Notes: generated by a model not told the origin, from the sequence alone. A DNA stretch of 64,000 nucleotides from Ectobacillus funiculus (GCF_004138295.1 NZ_SCFM01000013.1:124001-188000); one strand, 5' to 3'. Positions 25,056 to 33,040 are shown, counted from the first letter of the stretch. A program made the numbers and translations.

Positions 25056-26141
25056 ATGGCATCCATGTTAACCGAGTGGGAAAAACAGCTCGATTTTTAT
25101 CCTGAGGAATATAAAAATTCATATAATCGCTTCAAGCGAGCAAGTGAGGTTCTATATCGCGAACCAGAGCCGCAGGTTGGGCTTACCCCTAAAGAAGTGA
25201 TTTGGACAAAAAATAAAGCAAAACTATATCGTTATGTTCGCAAGCAAGAGAACACTCATGCAACGCCTCTCCTGCTCATTTATGCGTTAATTAACAAACC
25301 TTATATAATGGACCTAACACCTGGCAGCAGTCTCGTCGAATATTTGGTGGACCGCGGTTTTGATGTATACTTGCTCGATTGGGGTACATTCGGACCTGAG
25401 GACAGCCACTTGAAATTCGACGACTTTGTTATGGACTATATTGGGAAAGCAGTTAAAAAGGTACTACGGGTTTCCGGAGCGGAGGATATCTCTCTTCTTG
25501 GCTACTGCATGGGCGGAACTATGACATCCATCTATGCTGCTTTGCACCCACATATGCCAATTCGTAATCTAGTATTTATGACAAGTCCATTTGACTTCTC
25601 TGATACTGGCTTATATGGTGTTGTGCTTGATGAGCGCTACTTCAATCTTGATAAAGCAGTAGATACTTTAGGTAATATTCCAGCAGAAATGATCGATTTT
25701 GGAAATAAGATGCTAAAGCCGATTACAAACTTCGCTGGACCTTACGTAAGTTTATTTGACCGCTCTGACAACCAACGCTTTGTAGAAAGCTGGAAGCTTA
25801 TGCAAAAGTGGGTAGGCGATGGTACACCGTTCCCAGGTGAAGCTTATCGTCAATGGATTCGCGAATTTTACCAAAACAACAAATTGGTAAAAGGCGAGCT
25901 TGTTATTCGCGGTCAACAGGTAAAGCTTGAAAATATTAAAGCAAATGTGCTAAATCTTTCAGCGCAGCGTGATCACATTGCGCTTCCTTGTCAGGTAGAA
26001 GCATTGCTTGAGCATATTTCCAGCACAGATAAAGAATACGTTTCCATCCCTACAGGTCATGTGTCTATCGTATACGGAGGTACAGCTGTTAAGCAAACGT
26101 ATCCGACAATTGGGGATTGGCTTGAAAAACGTTCCCAATAA
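25056..26141 (+). CDS. phaC: Poly(3-hydroxyalkanoate) synthase catalytic subunit PhaC (class IV)
   Basis: A 361-residue alpha/beta-hydrolase-like synthase, the normal class IV length. The lipase-box-like GYCMGG carries the catalytic Cys151. The Asp is in LSAQRDHIALP and the His in PTGHVSIVYGG. It polymerises 3-hydroxyacyl-CoA on the granule surface with PhaR. The start at 25056 is preceded by AAGGAGG at 7 nt; an earlier in-frame ATG at 25008 lies inside the intergenic hairpin and is rejected. It is the last gene of phaRBC. Confidence 0.95.
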   Translation: MASMLTEWEKQLDFYPEEYKNSYNRFKRASEVLYREPEPQVGLTPKEVIWTKNKAKLYRYVRKQENTHATPLLLIYALINKPYIMDLTPGSSLVEYLVDRGFDVYLLDWGTFGPEDSHLKFDDFVMDYIGKAVKKVLRVSGAEDISLLGYCMGGTMTSIYAALHPHMPIRNLVFMTSPFDFSDTGLYGVVLDERYFNLDKAVDTLGNIPAEMIDFGNKMLKPITNFAGPYVSLFDRSDNQRFVESWKLMQKWVGDGTPFPGEAYRQWIREFYQNNKLVKGELVIRGQQVKLENIKANVLNLSAQRDHIALPCQVEALLEHISSTDKEYVSIPTGHVSIVYGGTAVKQTYPTIGDWLEKRSQ

Positions 26142-26142
26142 T

Positions 26143-26176
26143 GAAGAAAACTCGCCAAATCGGCGAGTTTTCTTTA
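26143..26176. terminator. Bidirectional terminator after phaC (repeat-type hairpin)
   Basis: AAGAAAACTCGCC and GGCGAGTTTTCTT pair around AAATC, with symmetrical A/T flanks. It serves phaC and the convergent DUF3905 gene. The core is shared with the dispersed repeat. Confidence 0.88.
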
Positions 26177-26180
26177 CTTT

Positions 26181-26525
26181 TTAATCGTTTATCCCACGCT
26201 CAGGATGCATAAATACATCGTCATTGTTGCTTTGCTTTGGGCTTCGTTCCTTCTCAAGCAATTCTTGGTTCTCCGGTGCAATCCAGCCAATATCATTGGT
26301 TGGATGAACCCATTCATCTCCGGACATAACGGCTGGATCCGTATCTTCGCTCCAGTGGTTGAGCGGGCTATTCTCTGAATTATATTTACTGTCCCCTATG
26401 ATCACCCCGAGCTTGTTTACAAAAGGAGGCTCCATCTTAATCCCTGTTCCTTTAAAGGAAGGAAAGCCAGCTTGATGGGGGATTGTTTCATCTAAAACGG
26501 GCGAAGAAAGTTTGGTCTCTTTCAT
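26181..26525 (-). CDS. DUF3905-like protein
   Basis: A 114-residue soluble protein with many Pro, Trp, Asn and Asp (FPSFKGTGIKMEPPFVNKLGVIIGD, NSPLNHWSEDTDPAVMSGDEWVHPTNDIGW). I associate this sequence with the Bacillus family DUF3905, from memory. No function is known and no signal or membrane segment is present. The ATG at 26525 is 7 nt after AAAGGAG; the ATG two codons upstream is too close to it. Confidence 0.72.
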   Translation of the reverse strand: MKETKLSSPVLDETIPHQAGFPSFKGTGIKMEPPFVNKLGVIIGDSKYNSENSPLNHWSEDTDPAVMSGDEWVHPTNDIGWIAPENQELLEKERSPKQSNNDDVFMHPERGIND

Positions 26526-26657
26526 ATGCATGCTCCTTTGCTTTTTGTTATTATTGTACCCATCACATCTCCTTTTTCGAGCGTTAAAAGTTGCCACTCA
26601 TAGTTAGAACCGTTTGCTTTATACTAAGCATACAGCTTATTTATGGAGGGAACATAC

Positions 26658-26825
26658 ATGGTTAAACGAAAAGTAGGCTATAATGCAGCTTCAACAAATA
26701 ATCAAACACCGAAGGAAAGCTTGCCTGGGGGGCAAATGGCAATGGAGTTCGCAAGTGAGAATGTAGCTAAATATGCCAATCGAAATTCTAAAAAGGGGAA
26801 AAAGAATTCCTCTTCTGAGTTGTAA
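26658..26825 (+). CDS. Small basic protein, possibly a minor spore protein
   Basis: A 55-residue protein with a basic start (MVKRKVGYNAAS), a middle with GGQMAMEFASEN and a basic Lys/Asn/Ser-rich tail (ANRNSKKGKKNSS). The EFASEN stretch between basic ends recalls gamma-type SASP and SspO-type minor spore proteins, but the match is short and unproven. GGAGGG lies 6 nt before the ATG. It is transcribed divergently from the DUF3905 gene. Confidence 0.65.
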   Translation: MVKRKVGYNAASTNNQTPKESLPGGQMAMEFASENVAKYANRNSKKGKKNSSSEL

Positions 26826-26828
26826 ACC

Positions 26829-26893
26829 CTAAAATTTCCGCCTGCGCTGAAGTGGCTTCCAGCTGGAAATGTATACTTTCCTACAATGTAAAA
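26829..26893 (-). repeat. Dispersed repeat fragment (hairpin end lost)
   Basis: Only the CCTAAAATTTC...GCTGGAAATGTATACTTTC half is present, starting 4 bp after a stop codon. The half with the terminator hairpin is missing. Confidence 0.75.
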
Positions 26894-26924
26894 TAGGGCC
26901 AACCCTTTAAGGTTAGCCCTATTG
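26893..26924. terminator. Bidirectional terminator
   Basis: AATAGGGCTAACC-type stem AATAGGGCCAACC / GGTTAGCCCTATT around CTTTAA lies between the small basic protein (+) and the TM2 gene (-). Confidence 0.7.
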
Positions 26925-26928
26925 TTGT

Positions 26929-27156
26929 CTAAAGAGAGGCCTTATATCTCCTATTTGCTTCATCAATCCATTTTTTGATTAGAAAGACATCTACTAGCCA
27001 AAGAAGGCCGATTGTAACCATACAAGCGAGCCAATACCAGAGGATTACACTTACCTTTTCCTTCACATAAATACGATGTACTCCAATGCCGCCAAGAAAG
27101 AACCATAGTATAATTGCTAAACCGAAAGATTTACGTTCCGATACGCTCATCTTCAT
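26929..27156 (-). CDS. TM2-domain membrane protein
   Basis: A 75-residue protein with two hydrophobic segments (LAIILWFFLGGIGVHRIYV and LWYWLACMVTIGLLWLVDVFLI) joined by a short loop. The GGIGVHRIY and WLVDVFLI patterns are the TM2 domain signature. Its role is unknown. The ATG at 27156 lies behind an AAGGAAGG run; the ATG two codons later is equally possible. A dispersed repeat lies upstream. Confidence 0.82.
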   Translation of the reverse strand: MKMSVSERKSFGLAIILWFFLGGIGVHRIYVKEKVSVILWYWLACMVTIGLLWLVDVFLIKKWIDEANRRYKASL

Positions 27157-27200
27157 CCCTCCCTTCCTTAACTGTATGAGGAAGGGGAAGGAATCAGAAT

Positions 27201-27326
27201 CTAAAGAACCGGCAAGCCTTGCCCACCGGCGAAGACAGAGGCGCAGTTGCATTTACAGTATATTCCTAAAATTCCCCACTACGTCAAATGACCTTCTAGC
27301 TGGAAATGTATACTCCTGCCGTGTAA
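27201..27326 (-). repeat. Dispersed intergenic repeat, minus copy
   Basis: Complete but diverged copy between the TM2 gene and the radical SAM gene. The terminal hairpin arms have drifted (CGGCAAGCCTTGCCCACCGGCG), so terminator function is doubtful. Confidence 0.85.
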
Positions 27327-27342
27327 AAAGCAGACATGATCC

Positions 27343-29109
27343 TTAGTTTGCTGTTACAGTAAGCTGAGCCGGGGCAGAGTAAATCGTGCATTGTAATGTT
27401 TTCGGATCAAAATAAGCTAATAAGAGAGACGGCTGCATCGTTATTGCTCCGGTCTGCTCAAAGCCTGCAAAATCAAACGGTACAAACTCTAAAATGGTAT
27501 GCTTATACAACTCTTTTTCTGTCAAAGAAAGCGAAGCAAACTCTTCTCCTAAAAGAGAGGGTTGCTCCAAAATAACCTTATAATAAAGCGAGAGCTGTTC
27601 TTTTGGGACGATTTCATCCCACCATGGTTTGCGCGGACGATATTTATGTCCTTGTAAATAGTCGGCTTTCATTAACCCTTGGATTACATCAAGATGCCGA
27701 GCTTGCGTTCCTTCTAAAAATTGATAGAGCCGCTTGAATAAGTCCTCAAGCTGATGACCGATGCGAACCCATCCCTGTTCATCCCAATAGGAGCCGAACT
27801 CTTGGAAGAAGTCGAATGGCGTTTCAAAGGTGCTTGATACTAGATATTCAAGAGTGCGATCCATACGATGGGCATTCCAGTATTTCTCCAACACGTCCTC
27901 CACCTGCTTAATACGCACAATATCATCAAATGGGAGGATATCGTTTCCAAGAATCTCATATGGAGCATGATCCATATATACATAGCTATGATCTTTGGAG
28001 CGAATGCGCAGACCAGTACCGCGCAGCATCTTTAAAAAGCCTAATTGCAGTTCTTCCGGACGAAGTGCAAATACATCGTTAAAGGTCTTTTTGAAGGAAT
28101 CATAGTTCTCCTCTGGCAAGCCGGCAATTAAATCTAAATGCTGATCGATTTTTCCGCCTTCTTTTACCATCGTCACGGTACGAGTAAGTTTTGCAAAGTT
28201 TTGACGTCTCATGACAAGATCATTTGTACGATCATTGGTTGACTGAACACCGATTTCAAAACGGAATAACCCTGGAGGGGCCTCTTGATTGAGAAATTCA
28301 ATGACCTCGGGGCGCATAATATCCGCTGTGATTTCAAACTGAAATACAGTGCCGGGAAGGTGCTCGTCAATTAGAAATCGAAACATCTCCATCGCATAGC
28401 TGCGGCTAATGTTAAAGGTACGGTCTACGAACTTAATGACTCTCGCACCATGCTTCATTAAGTAACGGATATCATCCTTAATGCGTTCGCGGTCAAAATA
28501 ACGAACTCCCGTTTCTATAGAAGAAAGACAAAATTGACAGCTAAACGGACAGCCGCGGCTTGTTTCAATATAAGTGATGCGTTTACTTAAATGCGGAATA
28601 TCTTCAGGAAAGCGATACGGTGATGGAATTGTTTTTAAGTCGAGCTTTTCACGCTGCGGTTTAATTACATATGTTCCATCTTCCTTTACAAAACCGATAC
28701 CATCAAGTGTTTCGTATTGCTTGTTTCCCTGTATTTCGACAAGTAATTTTTTTACAGAAACTTCACCTTCACCGATGATAATAAAATCAACTTCTGGAAT
28801 GCGCTCTAACCAATATTTTGTATCATAGCTTACTTCTGGTCCGCCAATAAACACAATAAGGCTAGGATTGATTTTTTTCAGCATTTGAATCACTTGAATT
28901 GTTTCCTCAATATTCCAAATATAGCAACTGAAACCGACTACATCAGGTTGGCGGCGATACAAGTCCGTCACAATGTTCATTGCTGGATCTTTAATTGTAT
29001 ATTCTGCCATCTCCAAATCAAATTCTGGCGCAGCATATGCTTTTAAATAACGTAAGGCTAAATTTGTATGAATATATTTTGCATTTAGTGTACTTACAAC
29101 AATCTTCAT
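27343..29109 (-). CDS. B12-binding-domain radical SAM protein (DUF4080 type)
   Basis: A 588-residue radical SAM enzyme. The N-terminal cobalamin-binding-like domain (residues 1-140) includes VVGFSCYIWNIEETIQVIQML and IVFIGGPEVSYD. The radical SAM core (about 165-390) carries the cluster motif CPFSCQFC plus FEIGVQSTNDRTN. The C-terminal 200 residues correspond to the DUF4080 region. It groups with BchE-like enzymes acting on unactivated carbons, but the substrate is unknown. The ATG at 29109 follows GAGGTT by 7 nt. It is a single gene with no biosynthetic neighbours. Confidence 0.88.
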   Translation of the reverse strand: MKIVVSTLNAKYIHTNLALRYLKAYAAPEFDLEMAEYTIKDPAMNIVTDLYRRQPDVVGFSCYIWNIEETIQVIQMLKKINPSLIVFIGGPEVSYDTKYWLERIPEVDFIIIGEGEVSVKKLLVEIQGNKQYETLDGIGFVKEDGTYVIKPQREKLDLKTIPSPYRFPEDIPHLSKRITYIETSRGCPFSCQFCLSSIETGVRYFDRERIKDDIRYLMKHGARVIKFVDRTFNISRSYAMEMFRFLIDEHLPGTVFQFEITADIMRPEVIEFLNQEAPPGLFRFEIGVQSTNDRTNDLVMRRQNFAKLTRTVTMVKEGGKIDQHLDLIAGLPEENYDSFKKTFNDVFALRPEELQLGFLKMLRGTGLRIRSKDHSYVYMDHAPYEILGNDILPFDDIVRIKQVEDVLEKYWNAHRMDRTLEYLVSSTFETPFDFFQEFGSYWDEQGWVRIGHQLEDLFKRLYQFLEGTQARHLDVIQGLMKADYLQGHKYRPRKPWWDEIVPKEQLSLYYKVILEQPSLLGEEFASLSLTEKELYKHTILEFVPFDFAGFEQTGAITMQPSLLLAYFDPKTLQCTIYSAPAQLTVTAN

Positions 29110-29269
29110 TTGTTTGAACCTCAAATCTATTTTTAGTCATAGTGTAGACACTCTCCTAGTATAGGCATACTCCTAAGAAAACTCAATGGAGACTATACAC
29201 ATTCTTGTACTTTCATCATATAATTTACCAAGACAAAAAAAGTTGACTCAAGGAAAGAGAGGGACGAAC

Positions 29270-29404
29270 ATGAATAAACGGACGAACGGAAAAACAGAGT
29301 GGTATGCACATTTGCTGCAAAAGCTTCATATTATATCTGAACAAGAAAAACAGCAAATTATCAAGACACTTCACAAGAACAAAAAAGATAAGTATTTCTC
29401 ATAA
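29270..29404 (+). CDS. Small basic hypothetical protein (44 aa)
   Basis: A 44-residue, Lys/Gln-rich, probably helical protein (WYAHLLQKLHIISEQEKQQIIKTLHKNKKD). The ATG follows AAGGAAAGAGAGGG. No family is recognised. It lies between the radical SAM gene and a truncated repeat. A longer frame extends upstream but lacks a ribosome site. Confidence 0.6.
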   Translation: MNKRTNGKTEWYAHLLQKLHIISEQEKQQIIKTLHKNKKDKYFS

Positions 29405-29510
29405 AGAAAACTCGCCGATTGTGGGACAGAAGCGCAGCGGCACCTAAAATTCCCGGCTACTTCGATTGATTTCTAGCTGGAAATTTATACTTTCAGGCAC
29501 TGTGAAAAAT
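29402..29510 (-). repeat. Dispersed intergenic repeat, internally deleted copy
   Basis: Begins at the stop codon of the 44-aa gene with AAAGAAAACTCGCCGATTG. The hairpin's second arm and the central part are deleted, while the AAATTTATACTTTC end is intact. Confidence 0.82.
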
Positions 29511-29545
29511 ATTGGAATAAGCTTCCATGATATATAGAAAAGTTA

Positions 29546-29575
29546 TTGACAAAACAGTTATTTTCATGTGATAAT
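29546..29575 (+). promoter_or_regulatory. Sigma-A promoter of the MtnB-like gene
   Basis: TTGACA (29546-29551), an 18-bp spacer ending in TGTG, and GATAAT (29570-29575). About 105 bp of leader follows. Confidence 0.7.
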
Positions 29576-29614
29576 TTGATTAAATTTTAAGAATTATCAA
29601 ATAATTAAGGAAGA

Positions 29615-29626
29615 ATGAACGTTCAT
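29615..29626. promoter_or_regulatory. Perfect 12-bp palindrome in the leader
   Basis: ATGAACGTTCAT is an uninterrupted palindrome about 35 bp downstream of the predicted transcription start, a position suited to a repressor. Confidence 0.5.
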
Positions 29627-29687
29627 ATATAGCCAACTGTACTGAACAAATCCAGTAAAGAATGCGAGATTACACGGAGGTGAAAGA

Positions 29688-30317
29688 ATGTTATTTTTCT
29701 TAAAAAAATGGAAAGAACTGCGCGATATTAAGATGGAACTGGCCTTACGGGATTGGTTTTATGGAACAAAGATAAGCATGTCTATGAGAGTGTCTCAGGA
29801 TCCTCTTACATTTCTAGTGAATGTAGAAGGAAAAGATAAAGGAATATTCTCCGAAGATGATTTTATTGTCGTGAATGCTTCTTGCGAGTCGGTTTTTCAG
29901 CTAGAAGCACAACCAGCCTCAGAATCTCCTCTTCATGCCCATATTTATAAACAAACAGGTGCTGATTGTATTTTGCAAGTACAAACTGTAGATAGTCATC
30001 TCGTTTCAGAATTATATAGTCAGCAAAGAGAAGTAACATTTGACGAAAAGAATGTGAGCCGTGTATTTGGAAAAGAAGGTATTGAGAACATTACCATTCC
30101 TATCGTAGATAACGAACGGCAATTTATTGAACTGCTAAATGGAGAAACAAGTGCATTTACGCCCGAACGCGGTGCTGTTCTCGTACATGACTATGGGTTA
30201 ATTGTCTGGGCCTCTTCACCAGAGGAAACGAAGAAGTGGTTGGAAGGACTTGAGTATTTAATGAACTATCACGTGAAACTGCTCATGATTAAAGGAGCGA
30301 AAAGTTCTGTCATTTGA
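29688..30317 (+). CDS. MtnB-like class II aldolase-fold protein, active site partly lost
   Basis: A 209-residue protein resembling methylthioribulose-1-phosphate dehydratase (MtnB): DPLTFLVNVEGKDKGIFSEDDFIVVN, ESPLHAHIYKQTGADCILQVQTVDSHLVSELY, FIELLNGE, and the C-terminal EGLEYLMNYHVKLLMIKGA. The first two zinc ligands, His83 and His85, are kept. The usual HVHT reads QVQT, and the third ligand position in the NHG motif reads HDYG, so the metal site looks incomplete. No mtn gene is nearby. I infer a diverged paralogue with a changed or lost activity. The start has GGAGGTG 7 nt upstream. It has its own promoter and a palindrome in the leader. Confidence 0.8.
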   Translation: MLFFLKKWKELRDIKMELALRDWFYGTKISMSMRVSQDPLTFLVNVEGKDKGIFSEDDFIVVNASCESVFQLEAQPASESPLHAHIYKQTGADCILQVQTVDSHLVSELYSQQREVTFDEKNVSRVFGKEGIENITIPIVDNERQFIELLNGETSAFTPERGAVLVHDYGLIVWASSPEETKKWLEGLEYLMNYHVKLLMIKGAKSSVI

Positions 30318-30403
30318 TAGATCAAGCATGATGAGTTTTTCATACTGCGAAGGGCTCACTTGCTCCACAAAATAAATGTAAGCGTTTTATTTATAGATAA
30401 AGG

Positions 30404-30452
30404 CTTCAGCTTCAAGCCCGTCTTTGGGTGAAGACAGAGGCGTAAGTGTAAA
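30404..30452 (-). repeat. Dispersed repeat, short central fragment
   Basis: Only the CTTTGGGTGAAGACAGAGGCG centre of the repeat and a few flanking bases remain. Confidence 0.65.
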
Positions 30453-30508
30453 AAAGATCACTAACACTCAAATGAGAGAGGGGGGACCTCTCTCATTTGA
30501 GTGTTAGT
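30450..30508 (-). terminator. 22-bp perfect stem terminator of the deacetylase gene
   Basis: Arms at 30460-30481 and 30487-30508 are perfectly complementary around GGGGA. On the minus strand GATCTTTTTT follows. It lies about 20 bp beyond the stop of the deacetylase gene. Confidence 0.88.
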
Positions 30509-30529
30509 TGGCTATTCGCTGAGCTTTTC

Positions 30530-31291
30530 CTAATGAAAAGGAAGCAAGGAGCGTTGCTGCACAAGTTGAGAGAGAAATACAAATTGGGCATGTTCCTTGA
30601 GCGCCGGCATGCTGGAACGAATTACGCTAGAAGTGATTTCCCCAGGGGGGCCGACATGACCAATTGCAATTGTAACCGGTTTCTCTTTTACTCTGCTTAG
30701 CAGGAGAATTGCTTGCTTTGTAATATGTGCTGACGTATATATATCATCAAAAAACAAATGGTTTTCAACCACTGGAACATTCAGTTCTTTTGCAACTTTT
30801 CCCGCAACACTTTTTGAATTTGTTTTGCTGTCTAAATAAAACAGGCCGTGTTTTTTGCAAACGGATAAGATAATACGCATCACTCGTTCATCTGCTGTAA
30901 CCTTTGACCCCATATGGTTATTCATTCCCACAGCATGCGGAACATCTGCCACTGCAAGCTCTACACGTTTACGAATTTCTTCATCACTTAAGTCCGTTGT
31001 AATAGCATTCGGACCTAGCCAGCTTCTTTTCCCCCTAATCGGCTCCATTGGCATATGGATGATAACCTCATACCCTTTTTGATGAGCTGCTTTCGCATCC
31101 GCCTTTGTGGATGGAAGAAACGGCATCACAGCAATTGTGAGGGGAATGGGGAGTGAGAGCATTTGCTCTGTTCCTTTCATATTGTTGCCAAAATCATCAA
31201 TGACGATGGCTACTTTATGTTTTTCAGCAGCTATAGCTGACGGAAGAAACATAAGGTAGAAAGCAAAAAACATCAAAGTCCACTTTTTCAT
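30530..31291 (-). CDS. Divergent polysaccharide deacetylase (YibQ-type), secreted
   Basis: A 253-residue exported protein. A signal peptide ends near SAIAAEKHK (residue about 22). The catalytic-fold domain starts with VAIVIDDFGNNMKGTEQMLSLPIPLTIAVMPFLPST, continues with EVIIHMPMEPIRGKRSWLGPNAI and GMNNHMGSKVTADERVM, and ends with IAIGHVGPPGEIT. This order is typical of the divergent polysaccharide deacetylase family (PF04748), which keeps the NodB-like barrel with altered motifs. The substrate is unknown, presumably a cell wall or envelope glycan. The ATG at 31291 is 8 nt after AAAGGG. It is monocistronic. Confidence 0.88.
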   Translation of the reverse strand: MKKWTLMFFAFYLMFLPSAIAAEKHKVAIVIDDFGNNMKGTEQMLSLPIPLTIAVMPFLPSTKADAKAAHQKGYEVIIHMPMEPIRGKRSWLGPNAITTDLSDEEIRKRVELAVADVPHAVGMNNHMGSKVTADERVMRIILSVCKKHGLFYLDSKTNSKSVAGKVAKELNVPVVENHLFFDDIYTSAHITKQAILLLSRVKEKPVTIAIGHVGPPGEITSSVIRSSMPALKEHAQFVFLSQLVQQRSLLPFH

Positions 31292-31604
31292 CTCTAACAC
31301 CCTTTTTAATTATAGTAGCTTGTCATTATGCTTTGCGATTTATGACGAAAATAATCGGATAAATAGTCGAATCAAGCGTATATAAAAATTTCAAACGTTG
31401 AAAACATTGGACTTTACAGAAAAATAAAAAAAAATACAGAGAAAAAAATGTCTATTATTGCGAATGTGTTTACAAATATAGAATTATTTGTAATAATTCC
31501 TAAAGTAAGATAAAGATTTTGTAAATATTAGAGAAAACATATAAAAAGCAGACAAAGTGCAGGGAGAGGAACGCGCAAGAGAGAGAGATGAGGGGGAGAC
31601 TGAT
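31292..31604. other. AT-rich divergent intergenic region
   Basis: Upstream of both the deacetylase and the Spo0E-like gene, and very A-rich at 31420-31550. I see no repeat copy and no confident promoter hexamer pair. Confidence 0.4.
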
Positions 31605-31895
31605 GTGCAAGCTATAAAGAGAAAGCATGCAATGGACAAGCTGTTGCTTGATATACATTTAAAACGTGAAGAAATGATTGCCAGTGGGCTAGAAAGCGGA
31701 TTTTCCAGCTCAGAAACATTGCAAATAAGCCAAGAATTGGATATGTTGATTTTGAAATATCAAAAGCATAAAGAACAACTGGACAAGCCCAGTTCATTCC
31801 AAACTGTAATAAATCTCGATTTTTTAAAGAAATTAAAGGCGCAGCTTTCTAAAACATCCATCGTAGTAGTGGTGTTATCTTATCTTCATTACTAA
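31605..31895 (+). CDS. Spo0E-like aspartyl-phosphate phosphatase
   Basis: A 96-residue protein. The core (residues about 9-55) contains KLLLDIHLKREEMIASGLESGFSSSETLQISQELDMLILKYQKH, which carries the family motif SQELDxLI with the Asp needed to remove phosphate from Spo0A~P. Such proteins delay or tune sporulation. The C-terminal 40 residues are basic and then hydrophobic (TSIVVVVLSYL). I place the start at GTG 31605, 6 nt after AGGGGGAG; the frame is open upstream, but that part is low-complexity. The family is usually 50-90 aa. Confidence 0.82.
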   Translation: MQAIKRKHAMDKLLLDIHLKREEMIASGLESGFSSSETLQISQELDMLILKYQKHKEQLDKPSSFQTVINLDFLKKLKAQLSKTSIVVVVLSYLHY

Positions 31896-32125
31896 AATAA
31901 TGTATATTCCTTTCTAGTCTCTTGCAACGCTGTTCCAAAAAAGACCCCCCCCTCCTTTTCTAACAGGGAGGGAGCAGCGGACAAAATCATATCTAAGGCG
32001 GTATCATCTTGCTAGCATCTTAATCAGTTTGAACTTTTTCCATTCGTTTTGTCTGCGTTCAAGCCTTGTTCGTCTTTGTAGCTCAGCATATTGAACATAT
32101 ATATAATGATACGCGTTCGGTAAGT
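31896..32125. other. Intergenic region with a C-rich stem-loop
   Basis: A CCCTCC / GGGAGGG hairpin near 31945-31972 may end the Spo0E-like transcript, although the T tract lies before rather than after it on the plus strand. No gene is seen. Confidence 0.35.
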
Positions 32126-32240
32126 AAAAAAATCATACGTTTCCAGCTAGAAGTTATTCGACGTGACTGGAAACTTTAGAAACACAGTGTAAGCGCAAAT
32201 GCACTTTTGTCTGCGCTTGACGGTGAGTTTTCTTTATACC
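32126..32240 (+). repeat. Dispersed intergenic repeat, diverged copy
   Basis: Recognisable from TTTCCAGCTAGAAG to GGTGAGTTTTCTTTA. The terminal hairpin has lost its left arm. Confidence 0.75.
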
Positions 32241-32484
32241 CCCTAAGAAAATCAAGAAGCTGTTTATGTTCCTTAGACACATTCTCTCTTTTGCCTGGCT
32301 ACGGAAGAGCAATCTGTACATAATAGGGATCATGATACGTGTTAACAATGTATGTCATGGCAGGACCTTTACAAATTAACATTCCAAACGATGTTGTGAA
32401 TGCTGATGGAACTCTTTTACAGACATAACTCCTTTTATGTTAGAGCACCCTAAAAAAGAAGAAACATGTAAGGAGAGGTGCGCA
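32241..32484. other. Intergenic region, nothing recognised
   Basis: No reading frame with a ribosome site and no repeat; the end contains the leader of the 40-aa gene. Confidence 0.35.
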
Positions 32485-32607
32485 ATGTCTCATCAAAAAC
32501 GTCAAAAGGAACGACTTTGGAGAACGAGAAAAGAAAGCCAACAGCAACATCCTCATGGAAAAGTAAAAACGTTTGAGCAGCTGGCAGAAGAAGCAGGTAA
32601 GCAGTAA
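32485..32607 (+). CDS. Very small basic protein (40 aa), DUF6254-like
   Basis: A 40-residue hydrophilic protein (MSHQKRQKERLWRTRKESQQ, then HPHGKVKTFEQLAEEAGKQ) behind a strong AAGGAGAGG at 7 nt. The KRxKERxW and NPHGKVK/HPHGKVK patterns match small Bacillus proteins that I recall as DUF6254. Function is unknown. A stem-loop terminator follows. Confidence 0.75.
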   Translation: MSHQKRQKERLWRTRKESQQQHPHGKVKTFEQLAEEAGKQ

Positions 32608-32643
32608 GAAAACAGAATAAGCTCATTTTACCCGCAATGTGAA

Positions 32644-32680
32644 CAGTTCTCCAAACACAAAGGAGAAGCTTTTTCTTTTA
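32644..32680 (+). terminator. Terminator of the 40-aa gene
   Basis: TTCTCC / GGAGAA stem with a 9-nt loop, then GCTTTTTCTTTT. Confidence 0.7.
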
Positions 32681-32750
32681 TTGCTCTGGGTACAGCGAGC
32701 TAGTGGATGAAGTTAGACAATGATTTAAAACAGATGTCCTTTGTCTTTAA

Positions 32751-32790
32751 AGTAAAAAACGTGAGGGTTTATGTCCCATCACGTTTTTTC
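32751..32790. terminator. Symmetrical stem-loop, terminator-like
   Basis: AAAAAACGTGAGGG / CCCATCACGTTTTTT is a strong stem with A/T tracts at both sides and no gene immediately next to it. Confidence 0.65.
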
Positions 32791-32805
32791 TATATATCCA
32801 AGCAT

Positions 32806-32848
32806 GTAGACCTTACGTTGGAAATTTATACTCTCTTAAAGAGTAAAC
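32806..32848 (-). repeat. Dispersed repeat, end fragment
   Basis: GGAAATTTATACTCTCTTAAAGAGTAAA matches the end of minus copies that lacks the terminator hairpin. Confidence 0.6.
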
Positions 32849-32967
32849 CATGCATATGCCTGATCAGGTGGATTCATCTATTCGTTTTCTAAAGCTTCCT
32901 TGCTGCACGAATATATGTTAGAATAATGTGCGATTAACTTCAGAAGAAATTCCATGCACTGCATGGG

Positions 32968-33040
32968 AGAGGTTCGCGAACTCCCTCTATAAAAAACTAA
33001 GGCATGACAATATCTATTTTTTGGTATTGTTTTGTTTTTA
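32968..33040 (+). promoter_or_regulatory. PreQ1-I riboswitch with terminator, upstream of queC
   Basis: The aptamer at 32968-33000 has AGAGGTTCGCGAACTCCCTC followed by the A-rich tail TATAAAAAACTAA, the complete class I preQ1 consensus (P1 stem, C-rich L2, H-type pseudoknot tail). A short hairpin CAATA / TATTG with TTTTGTTTTT follows at 33007-33040 as expression platform. It should turn off queCDEF when the queuosine precursor preQ1 is abundant. Confidence 0.95.
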
